This document shows positions 8,491-16,785 of a stretch of 30,802 bases of DNA, piece after piece; within the stretch, counting starts at the first letter, position 1, and each line of letters starts with the position of its first letter. Below the pieces are notes generated by a model. That model was given only the letters and a program-made list of their open reading frames with translations. It was not told the origin of the DNA and made no database searches. Origin of the DNA: Bacteroidota bacterium (GTDB lineage Bacteria > Bacteroidota > Bacteroidia > Chitinophagales > Chitinophagaceae); the NCBI GenBank assembly GCA_023418315.1, contig JAEZZY010000012.1, forward strand, positions 1 to 30,802, in the 5' to 3' direction. A program made the translations under genes and the position numbers.

Positions 8491-9756
8491 ATGAAGAAGA
8501 CCTTACTGTTGTTTTTATTTTCTATCGCCGGGTTTGTTTCTGCCCGGGCGGCCAAGATATTCATTCCTATGGATGCCGAAAATCAGACCCAGCATTTAAA
8601 GGCTTATGGCATAGCTTATCAGGCACTCACAGAAGGGATTGCCGTGGATTGGATGCTGAATTATCAAGGCGGTAGCTTTGGAATGGATGCTGCCGAAAGC
8701 ATTGAACGCTTGTGTAAGATACGCGGGGTAAGCTATGAAGTCATCAGCGATGCGCAATACACGGGCATCGTGCAGCGAATAGCCGACCCCGATTACAATG
8801 GCGATGTCATCAAATTAGAAAAGCCGCCTAAGATTGCGGTTTATACGCCCGATGGTAAACACCCCTGGGATGACGCGGTAACGCTTGTGCTTACCTTCGC
8901 AGAAATTCCCTATGATAAGATTTATGACGATGAAGTGTTGGAAAGCAAACTTGCAGAATACGACTGGTTGCACCTGCATCATGAAGATTTTACCGGGCAG
9001 TATGGCAAGTTTTGGGCTGGCTACCGCAGTGCTTCCTGGTATCAGGAGGATGTGCAAAAAAGTGAACTGATGGCTGCTAAGCATGGTTTTAAAAAAGTAT
9101 CCCAACTGAAGCTTGCCGTTGCTAAAAAAATACGGGAGTTTGTAGCCGGCGGCGGTTATCTTTTTGCCATGTGCTCCGCTACAGATACCTACGACATTGC
9201 GCTGGCATCGGAGCATACGGATATTTGCGATGCCGTTTTCGACGGCGATCCGTCTGACCCACATGCGCAGCAAAAATTAGATTATACCCAAGGTTTCGCC
9301 TTCAAAGATTTTACCGTTTCTCTTAATCCCTATGAGTACGAATTTTCCAGCATAGACAATTCTCAACTGAGAGGTAATGTGCCTATGATTACCGATTATT
9401 TTACCTTATTCACCTTCTCTGCAAAGTTCGACCCCGTACCTACAATGCTTTGTCAAAATCATACAACCACTATCAAAGGTTTTATGGGGCAAACTACCGC
9501 TTTTCGCAAAGAAGTATTGAAAACAAACGTGCTGGTAATGGGCGATTATAAACCCAAAAATGAAGCTCGCTACATCCACGGGGAATATGGAAAAGGTACA
9601 TGGACATTTTACGGCGGCCACGACCCGGAAGATTATCAACACATGGTAGGCGACCCTCCTACAGAATTAAGCCTGCATCCTACATCACCTGGCTATAGAC
9701 TCATTCTGAACAATGTACTTTTCCCCGCAGCAAAGAAAAAACCGAGGAAGACATAG
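8491..9756 (+). CDS. Exported amidotransferase-fold protein of unknown activity
   Basis: This 421-residue protein has a signal peptide (residues 1 to about 20, ending SARA). From memory, close relatives in Bacteroidetes are often auto-labelled asparagine synthetase B, but I see no N-terminal Cys nucleophile domain or ATP-binding synthetase domain. What is visible is a class I glutamine-amidotransferase or ThuA-like layout. A Rossmann-like strand KIAVYTPDG is near 114-122, and a glycine-rich turn then AMCSA places a candidate nucleophile Cys228. Late histidines lie in FYGGHDPEDYQHM. The ATG at 8491 gives a complete signal peptide. It starts a rightward gene run but has its own 100-base upstream gap. 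Substrate and location (periplasm likely) are inferred. Confidence 0.6.
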   Translation: MKKTLLLFLFSIAGFVSARAAKIFIPMDAENQTQHLKAYGIAYQALTEGIAVDWMLNYQGGSFGMDAAESIERLCKIRGVSYEVISDAQYTGIVQRIADPDYNGDVIKLEKPPKIAVYTPDGKHPWDDAVTLVLTFAEIPYDKIYDDEVLESKLAEYDWLHLHHEDFTGQYGKFWAGYRSASWYQEDVQKSELMAAKHGFKKVSQLKLAVAKKIREFVAGGGYLFAMCSATDTYDIALASEHTDICDAVFDGDPSDPHAQQKLDYTQGFAFKDFTVSLNPYEYEFSSIDNSQLRGNVPMITDYFTLFTFSAKFDPVPTMLCQNHTTTIKGFMGQTTAFRKEVLKTNVLVMGDYKPKNEARYIHGEYGKGTWTFYGGHDPEDYQHMVGDPPTELSLHPTSPGYRLILNNVLFPAAKKKPRKT

Positions 9757-9864
9757 AGAAAAAAAGCACCTAAGTTTTTATTACTTCATGCGCCAATTTG
9801 CACCCTTGCATAGGCAGCATGTGATTCTCTTATTTGTTTGCTATTTTGCACAAAACTTTTACCT

Positions 9865-10305
9865 ATGCTGAAAAAGATTTTTCTTGTTCTGATTGCGGCG
9901 CTTATCCTTATCCAGTTCTTTCGGCCTGCAAAAAATCAATCGGGCGAAGTTTCAAAAGATATTTCCACAGTTTATACGCTTCCTGATGACGTACAGCAAA
10001 TTTTAAAAACGTCTTGCTACGATTGCCACAGCAACTATACCGAGTATGTATGGTATGATGAAATACAGCCTATAAGATGGTGGGTGGAGGATCATATAAA
10101 AGAAGGAAAAGCCGAACTCAATTTTTCTGAATTTGCTTCTTATCCCGAAAAAAAACGACTGCATAAATTAGAAGAAATAGGCGATGTAGTGGACAATGAC
10201 GAAATGCCTTTGCCAAGCTATACGTTTGCGCATAGGGATGCGAAACTTACCCCCGAGCAAAAAGAGAAATTAACGGAATGGGCATATTCTCTGGTGGAAA
10301 ATTAG
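9865..10305 (+). CDS. Membrane-anchored haem-binding domain protein
   Basis: This 146-residue protein has an N-terminal hydrophobic anchor (residues 2-19), then a cytochrome-like haem-binding domain. The haem attachment motif CYDCH is at 51-55, followed by WYDEIQPI and by EMP at 113-115, where the methionine is the probable distal haem ligand. Proteins of this haem-binding family sit in the periplasm, probably as small electron-transfer or sensing domains. The ATG at 9865 is preferred to one at 9838 because the hydrophobic segment starts right after MLKK. It sits 42 bases before xth with no evident functional link. Confidence 0.85.
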   Translation: MLKKIFLVLIAALILIQFFRPAKNQSGEVSKDISTVYTLPDDVQQILKTSCYDCHSNYTEYVWYDEIQPIRWWVEDHIKEGKAELNFSEFASYPEKKRLHKLEEIGDVVDNDEMPLPSYTFAHRDAKLTPEQKEKLTEWAYSLVEN

Positions 10306-10346
10306 CAGTGGGCGGTTAATAATTCATAACTTAAAAATTCTTCAAA

Positions 10347-11114
10347 ATGCGCTTTATATCCTATAACGTAAACGGCATTCGTGCTGCGATAAAAAAAGGT
10401 TTTTTAGAATGGCTTGCCACAGACCCTGCCGATATTATTTGTCTGCAAGAAACAAAAGCTATGAAGGAAAATATTGATCATTCACTGATTGAAAACCTCG
10501 GCTATGAAAGCTACTGGTTTTCAGCAGAAAAGAAAGGATACAGCGGCGTAGCCATTTTTACCAAAATAAAGCCCGATGCGGTTTTCTACGGAAACGGCAT
10601 CATGCAAAGCGATGCGGAAGGACGGGTCATCCGCGCCGATTTCGGCGATATAACATTGCTGAATTGTTATTTCCCAAGCGGCACTTCCGGCGACATCCGC
10701 CAAACGTATAAATACCAATGGTTAGATGAATTTTTTGAGTATGTGCAGGAATTAAGAAAAAAAAGAAAGCATCTTATCATTTGTGGCGATTATAATATTG
10801 CGCACAAAGCCATAGATATTCACAATCCCGTAGGCAACAAAAATACAAGCGGATTTTTGCCCGATGAACGTGCATGGTTAGATAAATTTATTGAAAGTGG
10901 ATTTATAGATACCCTGCGTATATTCCACCAAGAAGAAGGGCTGTACAGTTGGTGGAGTCAGCGCTTTCCTACGGTGCGGGAGCAAAATAAAGGATGGCGT
11001 ATTGATTATTTTATGGTTACGAAGCCAATGGAAAAACGTCTGAAAAACGCCGCTATTTTCCCCGATGTAAAACATTCAGACCATTGTCCGGTGTATTTGG
11101 AAATAAACCAATAA
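10347..11114 (+). CDS. xth: Exodeoxyribonuclease III (AP endonuclease)
   Basis: This enzyme nicks DNA 5' to abasic sites and has 3'-5' exonuclease and 3'-phosphatase activity in base excision repair. All family marks are present in 255 residues: SYNVNGIR at 5-12, the metal-binding glutamate in LQETKA (Glu35), GYSGVAIF, the catalytic Asp148 and Asn150 in CGDYNIAH, WRIDYF (Asp220) and the final SDHCPV with His246. The length is typical. The start MRFISYNVNG matches the family N-terminus. It is preceded by the haem-binding gene and followed 29 bases later by the Ig-like lipoprotein gene. Confidence 0.95.
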   Translation: MRFISYNVNGIRAAIKKGFLEWLATDPADIICLQETKAMKENIDHSLIENLGYESYWFSAEKKGYSGVAIFTKIKPDAVFYGNGIMQSDAEGRVIRADFGDITLLNCYFPSGTSGDIRQTYKYQWLDEFFEYVQELRKKRKHLIICGDYNIAHKAIDIHNPVGNKNTSGFLPDERAWLDKFIESGFIDTLRIFHQEEGLYSWWSQRFPTVREQNKGWRIDYFMVTKPMEKRLKNAAIFPDVKHSDHCPVYLEINQ

Positions 11115-11128
11115 TGGTGCAGAAGCAT

Positions 11129-11136
11129 TATTTTTG
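11129..11136 (+). promoter_or_regulatory. -7 box, possible leaderless start of the Ig-like lipoprotein
   Basis: TATTTTTG matches TAnnTTTG and ends only 7 bases before the ATG at 11144. Transcription from this box would begin at or next to the start codon, implying a leaderless or near-leaderless mRNA. No good -33 TTTG lies at 19-21 bases. Confidence 0.4.
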
Positions 11137-11143
11137 ACCACCC

Positions 11144-12652
11144 ATGAGGCTACACGCTATTCAGCTTTTATTCACCGGCGCCTTTTTATTCTTGCTCGCA
11201 GCCTGCGCCAATATAGCGCATCCTACAGGCGGCGATAAAGACGTAACGCCGCCCAAACTTCTCTCCATCCATCCGGCAGATTCACAACTGAACACTAAGG
11301 TTACCAGGATTGAAATGCGTTTTGATGAATTTGTCAATATAACCAATACAAGCGAGGTACAAACTTCTCCTCTCCTTCAATTTTCCCCTATCGTAGAAGC
11401 CCTTAATAAGCGAGTAATTGTAAAAATAGCCGACAGCCTTCTGAAAGAAAGCACCACCTATCGCATCACATTCGGCAATGCTATAGGCGATGTACATGAG
11501 AACAATCCCTTTACCGGCTACAGCTACACCTTCAGCACCGGCAGTTATTTCGATTCGCTACGGCTCTCCGGGCATGTATATAATGCAGCTACGGGCATGA
11601 ACGATACGGGAGCTCAAATCCTGCTTTATGAAGCCACAAAATCCGACAGCATCTTAGTGAAAGAAAAACCGCTGTATATAACCCGAACAGACGGTATAGG
11701 GAATTTTTATTTTGAAGGATTACCGGATAAGGAATTTAAATTATTCGCCTTGCGGGATGCCAACGACAACCTTGTTTATGACGGAGAGAACGAATGGGTT
11801 GCCTTCCACCATCAACCGGTTCGTCCCTATAAAGACAGCACAACGGAAAGCATAGAATTGTATCTGTTTTCCGAATCCGATTCGGTAAATGAACAGACCA
11901 CGTCCGATGCCGGAAGAAAAGGTTTTCAAAGGGAGAAAAAAAACCAACCGGAAAAAACAACTGCCGACGAAACCTTTACTTATACGGTACTCACCGATAC
12001 TTCCGATACCCGAAAACGCACACAGGATATAACCGCCCCGTTGGAAATCACCTTCAATCATCCCCTAAACATTATTCACCACAACCGCATCAATCTTTCA
12101 TTCGACAGCGCGGAAACTACGGTAGAAACACCTGTTCTTTTAACCATTGATTCTACAAATAACCAGAAACTATTGCTGCATACGGACTGGAAAGAGGATA
12201 AGGTCTATACCCTAAGATTGCTTAAAAATTTTGCTATAGACAGCGCCAATAAGGAAGCCATGCCTTCCAAACATATTTTCCGAACGAAAAATAATGCCGA
12301 CTATGCCCAACTGCAAGTGCACTTACCTGCAAAATATTGGGACAACAAGTTTTTGTTTGTTTTGCTAAAAGACGGAAAAGAATTTTATCGGAAACCGGTA
12401 GCAGATACCAATATTCATTTCCGCCATCTGCAACCGGCTGATTATACCATGCGCGTGGTGATAGATGAAAATGAAAACGGGAAATGGGATCATGGCAAGC
12501 TGTTAGAAAAAATACAACCCGAAAAAGTAGTACCACACAACACCTCCGTTACGCTGAAAGCCGGCTGGTCAAACATTGTGGATTTCAACGAAGCGCCAAT
12601 TGAAAAAAAATCCCGTATGAATTCACGCGAACAGCGGGTTGCACCGAGATAA
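11144..12652 (+). CDS. Ig-like domain lipoprotein
   Basis: This 502-residue protein has a lipoprotein signal ending LLAAC, so Cys21 would be lipidated. The sequence after it (HPTGGDKDVTPPKL) is characteristic of a Bacteroidetes lipoprotein family that starts with a bacterial Ig-like (SbsA/Big_5 type) domain at about 36-135. The rest alternates beta-rich segments, including a carboxypeptidase-like regulatory fold around 140-215 (LSGHVYNAATG, then DGIGNFYFEGLP) and a second Ig-like part near 285-370. The C-terminus is rich in charged residues. A role in the cell envelope is likely but no activity can be assigned. Confidence 0.85.
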   Translation: MRLHAIQLLFTGAFLFLLAACANIAHPTGGDKDVTPPKLLSIHPADSQLNTKVTRIEMRFDEFVNITNTSEVQTSPLLQFSPIVEALNKRVIVKIADSLLKESTTYRITFGNAIGDVHENNPFTGYSYTFSTGSYFDSLRLSGHVYNAATGMNDTGAQILLYEATKSDSILVKEKPLYITRTDGIGNFYFEGLPDKEFKLFALRDANDNLVYDGENEWVAFHHQPVRPYKDSTTESIELYLFSESDSVNEQTTSDAGRKGFQREKKNQPEKTTADETFTYTVLTDTSDTRKRTQDITAPLEITFNHPLNIIHHNRINLSFDSAETTVETPVLLTIDSTNNQKLLLHTDWKEDKVYTLRLLKNFAIDSANKEAMPSKHIFRTKNNADYAQLQVHLPAKYWDNKFLFVLLKDGKEFYRKPVADTNIHFRHLQPADYTMRVVIDENENGKWDHGKLLEKIQPEKVVPHNTSVTLKAGWSNIVDFNEAPIEKKSRMNSREQRVAPR

Positions 12653-12688
12653 ATATCAACGTATTTTTACTGCTTAACCATTTCTTCA

Positions 12689-14698
12689 ATGAAAAAATTA
12701 CTTCTTCCATTATTGATGGTAAGCACGAGCTTGTTTGCCCAAAGCAGCATGACCCCCGAAATGCTCTGGAGCCTGAAACGGGTAAGCGGAGACGGCGTGA
12801 GTGCATCCGGCAAAACCGTTTATTACACCTCGCGCAGCTATGATGTAGCCACCGAAAAATCAACCGCGAAAAAATACGCGATGAATATGAACACCGGTAC
12901 CGTGCGCGAATTGACCGGCAAAAATATTTTTCAAAAAGAAAAAGACGTATGGTATGCTATAGATGAAAAATACATCTACAGTAGCCACGATTTCGGAAGA
13001 TCATGGCAGATTTTCTACAATGAAGTGGAAGGAATAGACAATGTGCGCGTATCGCCCGATGGCAGCCATATCGCTTTTTCCAAAGAAGTATTAGTAAAGC
13101 CGATGATGGGAACAGACATCTACAAAGATTTGCCCAAAACAACTGCCCAAATTTATACCGACCTCAATTACCGCCACTGGGACACCTGGGAAGATGGTAA
13201 GTTTTCACACATCTTCATAGCACCCGTAAAAACTAAAAACGCAACAGACATCATGGCGAATGAACCTTACGATTGCCCGCAAAAACCCTTTGGCGGCAGT
13301 GAAGATTTCATCTGGAGTCCCGATGGGAAAAGCCTGTTGTATGTATGCAAGAAAAAATTCGGAAAAGAATATGCACAAAGCACCAATACCGATATTTATC
13401 AATACCATCTTTCCTCAAAAACAACGGTGAACCTGACAGCCGGAATGATGGGCTATGACATGAACCCCGCCTTCAGCGCGGATGGCCGCTACCTTGCATG
13501 GACAAGCATGGCGCATGATGGCTATGAAGCAGACAAAAATGACATCTATATAAAAGATATGGTGAATGATGCCGCTCCAAAAATGAACCTGACCGCACAT
13601 TGGGATGAATCGGTGGGCAGTTTTGCATGGGACAATGAAGGTTCCCGCAACATCTATTTCAGTGCGGCCTGGAGAGGAACCGAACAACTTTTTTCCGTAA
13701 TCAATCCGGGGCTCACGAAGATGATGCCCGTTGTACGAAAAATTACCAACGGGACATTTAACATCACAGGCATCATAGGCATTAATGAAAAGCAAATTAT
13801 CGTTTCCCGCTGCGATATGAACCGTGCAACGGAATTATTTTCGGTAGATAAAGAAACCGGCACGATGCAGCAGCTCACTCATGAAAACGATGCGGCATAC
13901 GGTAAAATTCCCGAATGTAAAACAGAACTGAAAATGGTACGTACCACCGATGGACAGCAAATGGGTGTATGGGTGATTTATCCTCCTCATTTCAATCCTA
14001 ATAAAAAATATCCTACGCTGCTTTATTGCCAAGGTGGTCCGCAATCCGCACTTTCACAATTTTATAGTTTCCGTTGGAATTTTCAGTTGATGGCATCGCA
14101 AGGTTATATCATCGTAGCGCCCAACCGCCGCGGTATGCCGGGATGGGGTGTAAAATGGAATGAAGCCATTAGTAAAGACTGGGGCGGGCAACCGATGCAG
14201 GATTATCTTTCCGCTATAGATGCCATCTCCCGTGAAGATTACGTAGATAGCGATCGCCTCGGTTGCATTGGTGCCAGCTATGGCGGGTACAGTGTTTTCA
14301 TGCTTGCAGGTATGCACAACAATCGTTTCAAGACCCTGATTGCGCACGATGGATTGTTTGATATGAAAAGCTGGTACGGCACTACGGAAGAGCTATGGTT
14401 TGCCAACTGGGATCTCGGTGGGAATTACTGGAAAAAACCAACGCCTGAAGGATACGACAAATTCAATCCGAGCAATTTTGTAGGCAAATGGAATACGCCC
14501 ATTCTCATTATACAAGGCGGTATTGATTACCGTGTGCCTATAGAGCAAGGGCTGGAAGCGTTTCAGGCCGCGCAACTGAAAGGCATTAAGAGTAAATTGC
14601 TTTACTTTCCGAATGAAAATCACTGGATTCTTCACCCACAAAACGCCATCGTATGGCAACGTGAATTTTTCAAATGGCTGGAAGAAACATTGAAGTAA
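12689..14698 (+). CDS. S9 family prolyl-oligopeptidase-like peptidase
   Basis: This exported serine peptidase of 669 residues resembles dipeptidyl-peptidase IV or acylaminoacyl-peptidase relatives. A signal peptide (MKKLLLPLLMVSTSLFAQ) is followed by a beta-propeller of WSPDG-like repeats (VSPDGSHIAF, WSPDGKSLLY, FSADGRYLAW). An alpha/beta hydrolase domain follows from about residue 430. The nucleophile is in GASYGGYS near residue 530, the aspartate in GGIDYRVP near 612, and the histidine in NENHWILHP near 645, so the triad is complete. It probably trims peptides in the periplasm. A strong terminator lies just after the stop. Confidence 0.93.
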   Translation: MKKLLLPLLMVSTSLFAQSSMTPEMLWSLKRVSGDGVSASGKTVYYTSRSYDVATEKSTAKKYAMNMNTGTVRELTGKNIFQKEKDVWYAIDEKYIYSSHDFGRSWQIFYNEVEGIDNVRVSPDGSHIAFSKEVLVKPMMGTDIYKDLPKTTAQIYTDLNYRHWDTWEDGKFSHIFIAPVKTKNATDIMANEPYDCPQKPFGGSEDFIWSPDGKSLLYVCKKKFGKEYAQSTNTDIYQYHLSSKTTVNLTAGMMGYDMNPAFSADGRYLAWTSMAHDGYEADKNDIYIKDMVNDAAPKMNLTAHWDESVGSFAWDNEGSRNIYFSAAWRGTEQLFSVINPGLTKMMPVVRKITNGTFNITGIIGINEKQIIVSRCDMNRATELFSVDKETGTMQQLTHENDAAYGKIPECKTELKMVRTTDGQQMGVWVIYPPHFNPNKKYPTLLYCQGGPQSALSQFYSFRWNFQLMASQGYIIVAPNRRGMPGWGVKWNEAISKDWGGQPMQDYLSAIDAISREDYVDSDRLGCIGASYGGYSVFMLAGMHNNRFKTLIAHDGLFDMKSWYGTTEELWFANWDLGGNYWKKPTPEGYDKFNPSNFVGKWNTPILIIQGGIDYRVPIEQGLEAFQAAQLKGIKSKLLYFPNENHWILHPQNAIVWQREFFKWLEETLK

Positions 14699-14721
14699 AA
14701 AAACCTTTTTTATAGGGAATT

Positions 14722-14759
14722 AAAAAGAGGCTGTTCCATCCGGGAAGCCTCTTTTTTTT
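14722..14759. terminator. Bidirectional rho-independent terminator
   Basis: A GAGGCT / AGCCTC stem (14727-14732 with 14746-14751) is extended by an A run on the left and a run of eight T on the right. It sits between the convergent S9 peptidase and exonuclease genes, and the A and T runs make it work in both directions. Confidence 0.85.
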
Positions 14760-14799
14760 CTCTTGATGCCCTATACGATTAGGATATTTTGCCTATAGT

Positions 14800-15519
14800 C
14801 TAAAGATATTCCTCCACAGCATCCACATGGTCTATGCCTTTCAGTCGTAAAAAAATTTTGGCTGTGGTGAGTACATCTTTCAGACAATATTTTCCGATAC
14901 GTTCCAGGTCGTTCTCCCTCCAATAAACCGAAGAGACCATGCTGCCGTCTATATCATCTTTGGGAGAAGGGATGCCTAAGCTTTCGGCAAGAAGTGCCAG
15001 AGTGGTATAATGCTTATAATCTCCGAAGCGCCAAAGCTCCAGCGTATCTATATGCGGATTTTCCCAGGGTTTCATCCCATGAAGCTGAAACGGCTTAGGT
15101 AAATCCATTCCGTGGATAATCATTCTGCGACACAGAAACGGTATATCGAACTCGCGGATATTATGCCCGCAGAAACGTACTTGTTTATTCAGCGCAGTAA
15201 ACTTGGCAAGCGCCTGAAGAAAAGTATCCAGCAATTTTTTTTCATCATTATCCGTAAGGGATTTCAACATAAATTTCCATTGACCGTCTTCTTTCATATA
15301 ACAACCCAAACCGATGCACACCACTTTCCCGAACTCGGCAAATATGCCCGCTTTGTCTTTATAAAAATCTGCCGGCTCTTTCTCTTCTCCCGAACGGGCA
15401 AGCAGCACATTGGATTTACGCACCCATTGCGCTTGCAAACCTTCCGGCAATTCCGAAAACTCATTTGTCAATGTAGCGGTTTCAATATCTATGAATAAAA
15501 TAGGCTCTAAATGCTCCAT
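14800..15519 (-). CDS. PolB-type 3'-5' exonuclease (DEDDy)
   Basis: This 239-residue RNase-H-fold exonuclease is related to the proofreading domain of family B DNA polymerases. The four metal-binding acidic residues are readable: Asp11 and Glu13 in FIDIET, Asp125 in HNIREFD, and Tyr211/Asp215 in YCLKD, which makes it a DEDDy enzyme. There is no polymerase domain, so it acts alone, probably on single-stranded DNA or RNA ends in the cytoplasm. The start MEHLEPILFIDIET is the only sensible one. It diverges from the coiled-coil gene with about 50 bases between starts. Confidence 0.88.
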   Translation of the reverse strand: MEHLEPILFIDIETATLTNEFSELPEGLQAQWVRKSNVLLARSGEEKEPADFYKDKAGIFAEFGKVVCIGLGCYMKEDGQWKFMLKSLTDNDEKKLLDTFLQALAKFTALNKQVRFCGHNIREFDIPFLCRRMIIHGMDLPKPFQLHGMKPWENPHIDTLELWRFGDYKHYTTLALLAESLGIPSPKDDIDGSMVSSVYWRENDLERIGKYCLKDVLTTAKIFLRLKGIDHVDAVEEYL

Positions 15520-15535
15520 AAGACCTGGTATAATT

Positions 15536-15543
15536 TATATTTG
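15536..15543 (+). promoter_or_regulatory. -7 box for the coiled-coil membrane protein
   Basis: TATATTTG matches TAnnTTTG. It overlaps a possible GTG start at 15543, so the ATG at 15573, 29 bases downstream, is the more likely start. No -33 TTTG is seen. Confidence 0.5.
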
Positions 15544-15572
15544 TGAGTGAATATAATCAAATTGATTTTTTT

Positions 15573-16523
15573 ATGAGTCAGGAAACAGAATATCAACACC
15601 AGCCGGCACCGCAACAGCAAGCGCCGAAAAACAAGAATACATGGATTTATCTAACCATTATAGCCGTTTTACTGGGGCTGGTTATTTTTTTATTTTTCAA
15701 CAATGCCCATGTAGCAGACCAACGCAACCAGGCTTTTATGGAGCGTGACTCCGCCACACTGGATCGGGATAATATCCGCTCGGAATACGATGCCGCCTTG
15801 GCAAGACTGGACCAACTCGTAACCAAAAACGCCGAGATGGACAGCATGATCAACAACCGGGATGGCGAAATTGCCCATTTGAAAAAACAAATACAAGACA
15901 TCATCACCAAAAGCAATGCTTCGGAATCGGATCTTAAAAAAGCACGCAGCCTCATAGCCACCCTCAATGCTAAAGTAAAATCTTATGAAGAACGTATTGC
16001 CGAACTGGAAGGGGAAAACAGCCGCCTTTCCAATCTTAACGAAGTGGTAGCACAAGAACGCGATAGCGCTGTAACCGAAAATATAGGGCTGCAACAAAAA
16101 GTGCGTATGGGACGTGTGCTTCACGCTTCCAACATTCGCCTGGAGCCGATAGACCTCCGCAAAAACGGAAGAAAAGAAGTAGGCACTTCCAAAGCAAAAC
16201 GTACGGATATTTTCAGAGTTACATTTGATATAGATGATAACCGCATAGCGGAAGATGGCGTGAAAGATTTGTATCTGCGCATCATTGGCCCGGATGGCAA
16301 TTTGCTGAGCAATGCCGCCTATGGATCAGGCGTAACCACCACCTACGAAGGGCAATCGCTGAATTACACCTTGATGAAACAAGTGAGCCTGAAACAAAAC
16401 CAAAAACTAAATAATGTAATTGCCGACTGGAATCAGGAGAGCGACTATGCAAAAGGCGATTACGAAGTAGAAATCTATAATGACGGATTTAAAATCGGCA
16501 GCGGGCATATCAAGCTCCGGTAG
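15573..16523 (+). CDS. Single-pass membrane protein with long coiled coil
   Basis: This 316-residue protein has a Gln/Pro-rich cytoplasmic start and a transmembrane segment (about residues 24-42, WIYLTIIAVLLGLVIFLFF). A long heptad-rich coiled coil follows, about 50-175, with many Ala, Leu, Arg and Glu. A beta-rich C-terminal domain begins near VLHASNIRLEPIDL. The topology suggests the coiled coil and end domain lie in the periplasm. Automatic annotation may call such proteins chromosome-partitioning-like because of the coiled coil, but nothing here supports that. An envelope-spanning or scaffold role is a guess. The start at 15573 follows from the promoter box overlapping the GTG at 15543. 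Confidence 0.7.
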   Translation: MSQETEYQHQPAPQQQAPKNKNTWIYLTIIAVLLGLVIFLFFNNAHVADQRNQAFMERDSATLDRDNIRSEYDAALARLDQLVTKNAEMDSMINNRDGEIAHLKKQIQDIITKSNASESDLKKARSLIATLNAKVKSYEERIAELEGENSRLSNLNEVVAQERDSAVTENIGLQQKVRMGRVLHASNIRLEPIDLRKNGRKEVGTSKAKRTDIFRVTFDIDDNRIAEDGVKDLYLRIIGPDGNLLSNAAYGSGVTTTYEGQSLNYTLMKQVSLKQNQKLNNVIADWNQESDYAKGDYEVEIYNDGFKIGSGHIKLR

Positions 16524-16576
16524 CAGGTTTTAAATTGTTTGATTTTTATAAGACGGTTTCAAAAACCTAAGATACA

Positions 16577-16605
16577 ACGCTGCCAACTTTCTGAAAGTTG
16601 GCAGC
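16577..16605. terminator. Perfect hairpin between convergent genes
   Basis: A 29-base perfect inverted repeat with 14-base arms around a single central T lies between the convergent coiled-coil and purL genes. No good T run follows on either strand, so it may be a weak terminator or a processing or stability element. The remaining 180 bases up to purL hold nothing I recognise. Confidence 0.5.
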
Positions 16606-16785
16606 GCTGTATTTAAAAAAGGTTCAGCTTATAGGGCTTTAGAATCGGTTTGTGATTGAGTAAGAATTATGCTTTTATAGGGATAAAGTAGTGGCGAAAT
16701 TTCTACAATTATTTGCAAAAGCAGGTGCACCGATAGCTGTTCTTGTGTACGCCGAATAATTGCTACTGCTTGCCCATTGCCTGCA

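Noticed and set aside
15543..15572. GTG start for the coiled-coil protein
   Set aside because: It overlaps the -7 box, so the transcript would begin downstream of it; the ATG at 15573 is used instead.
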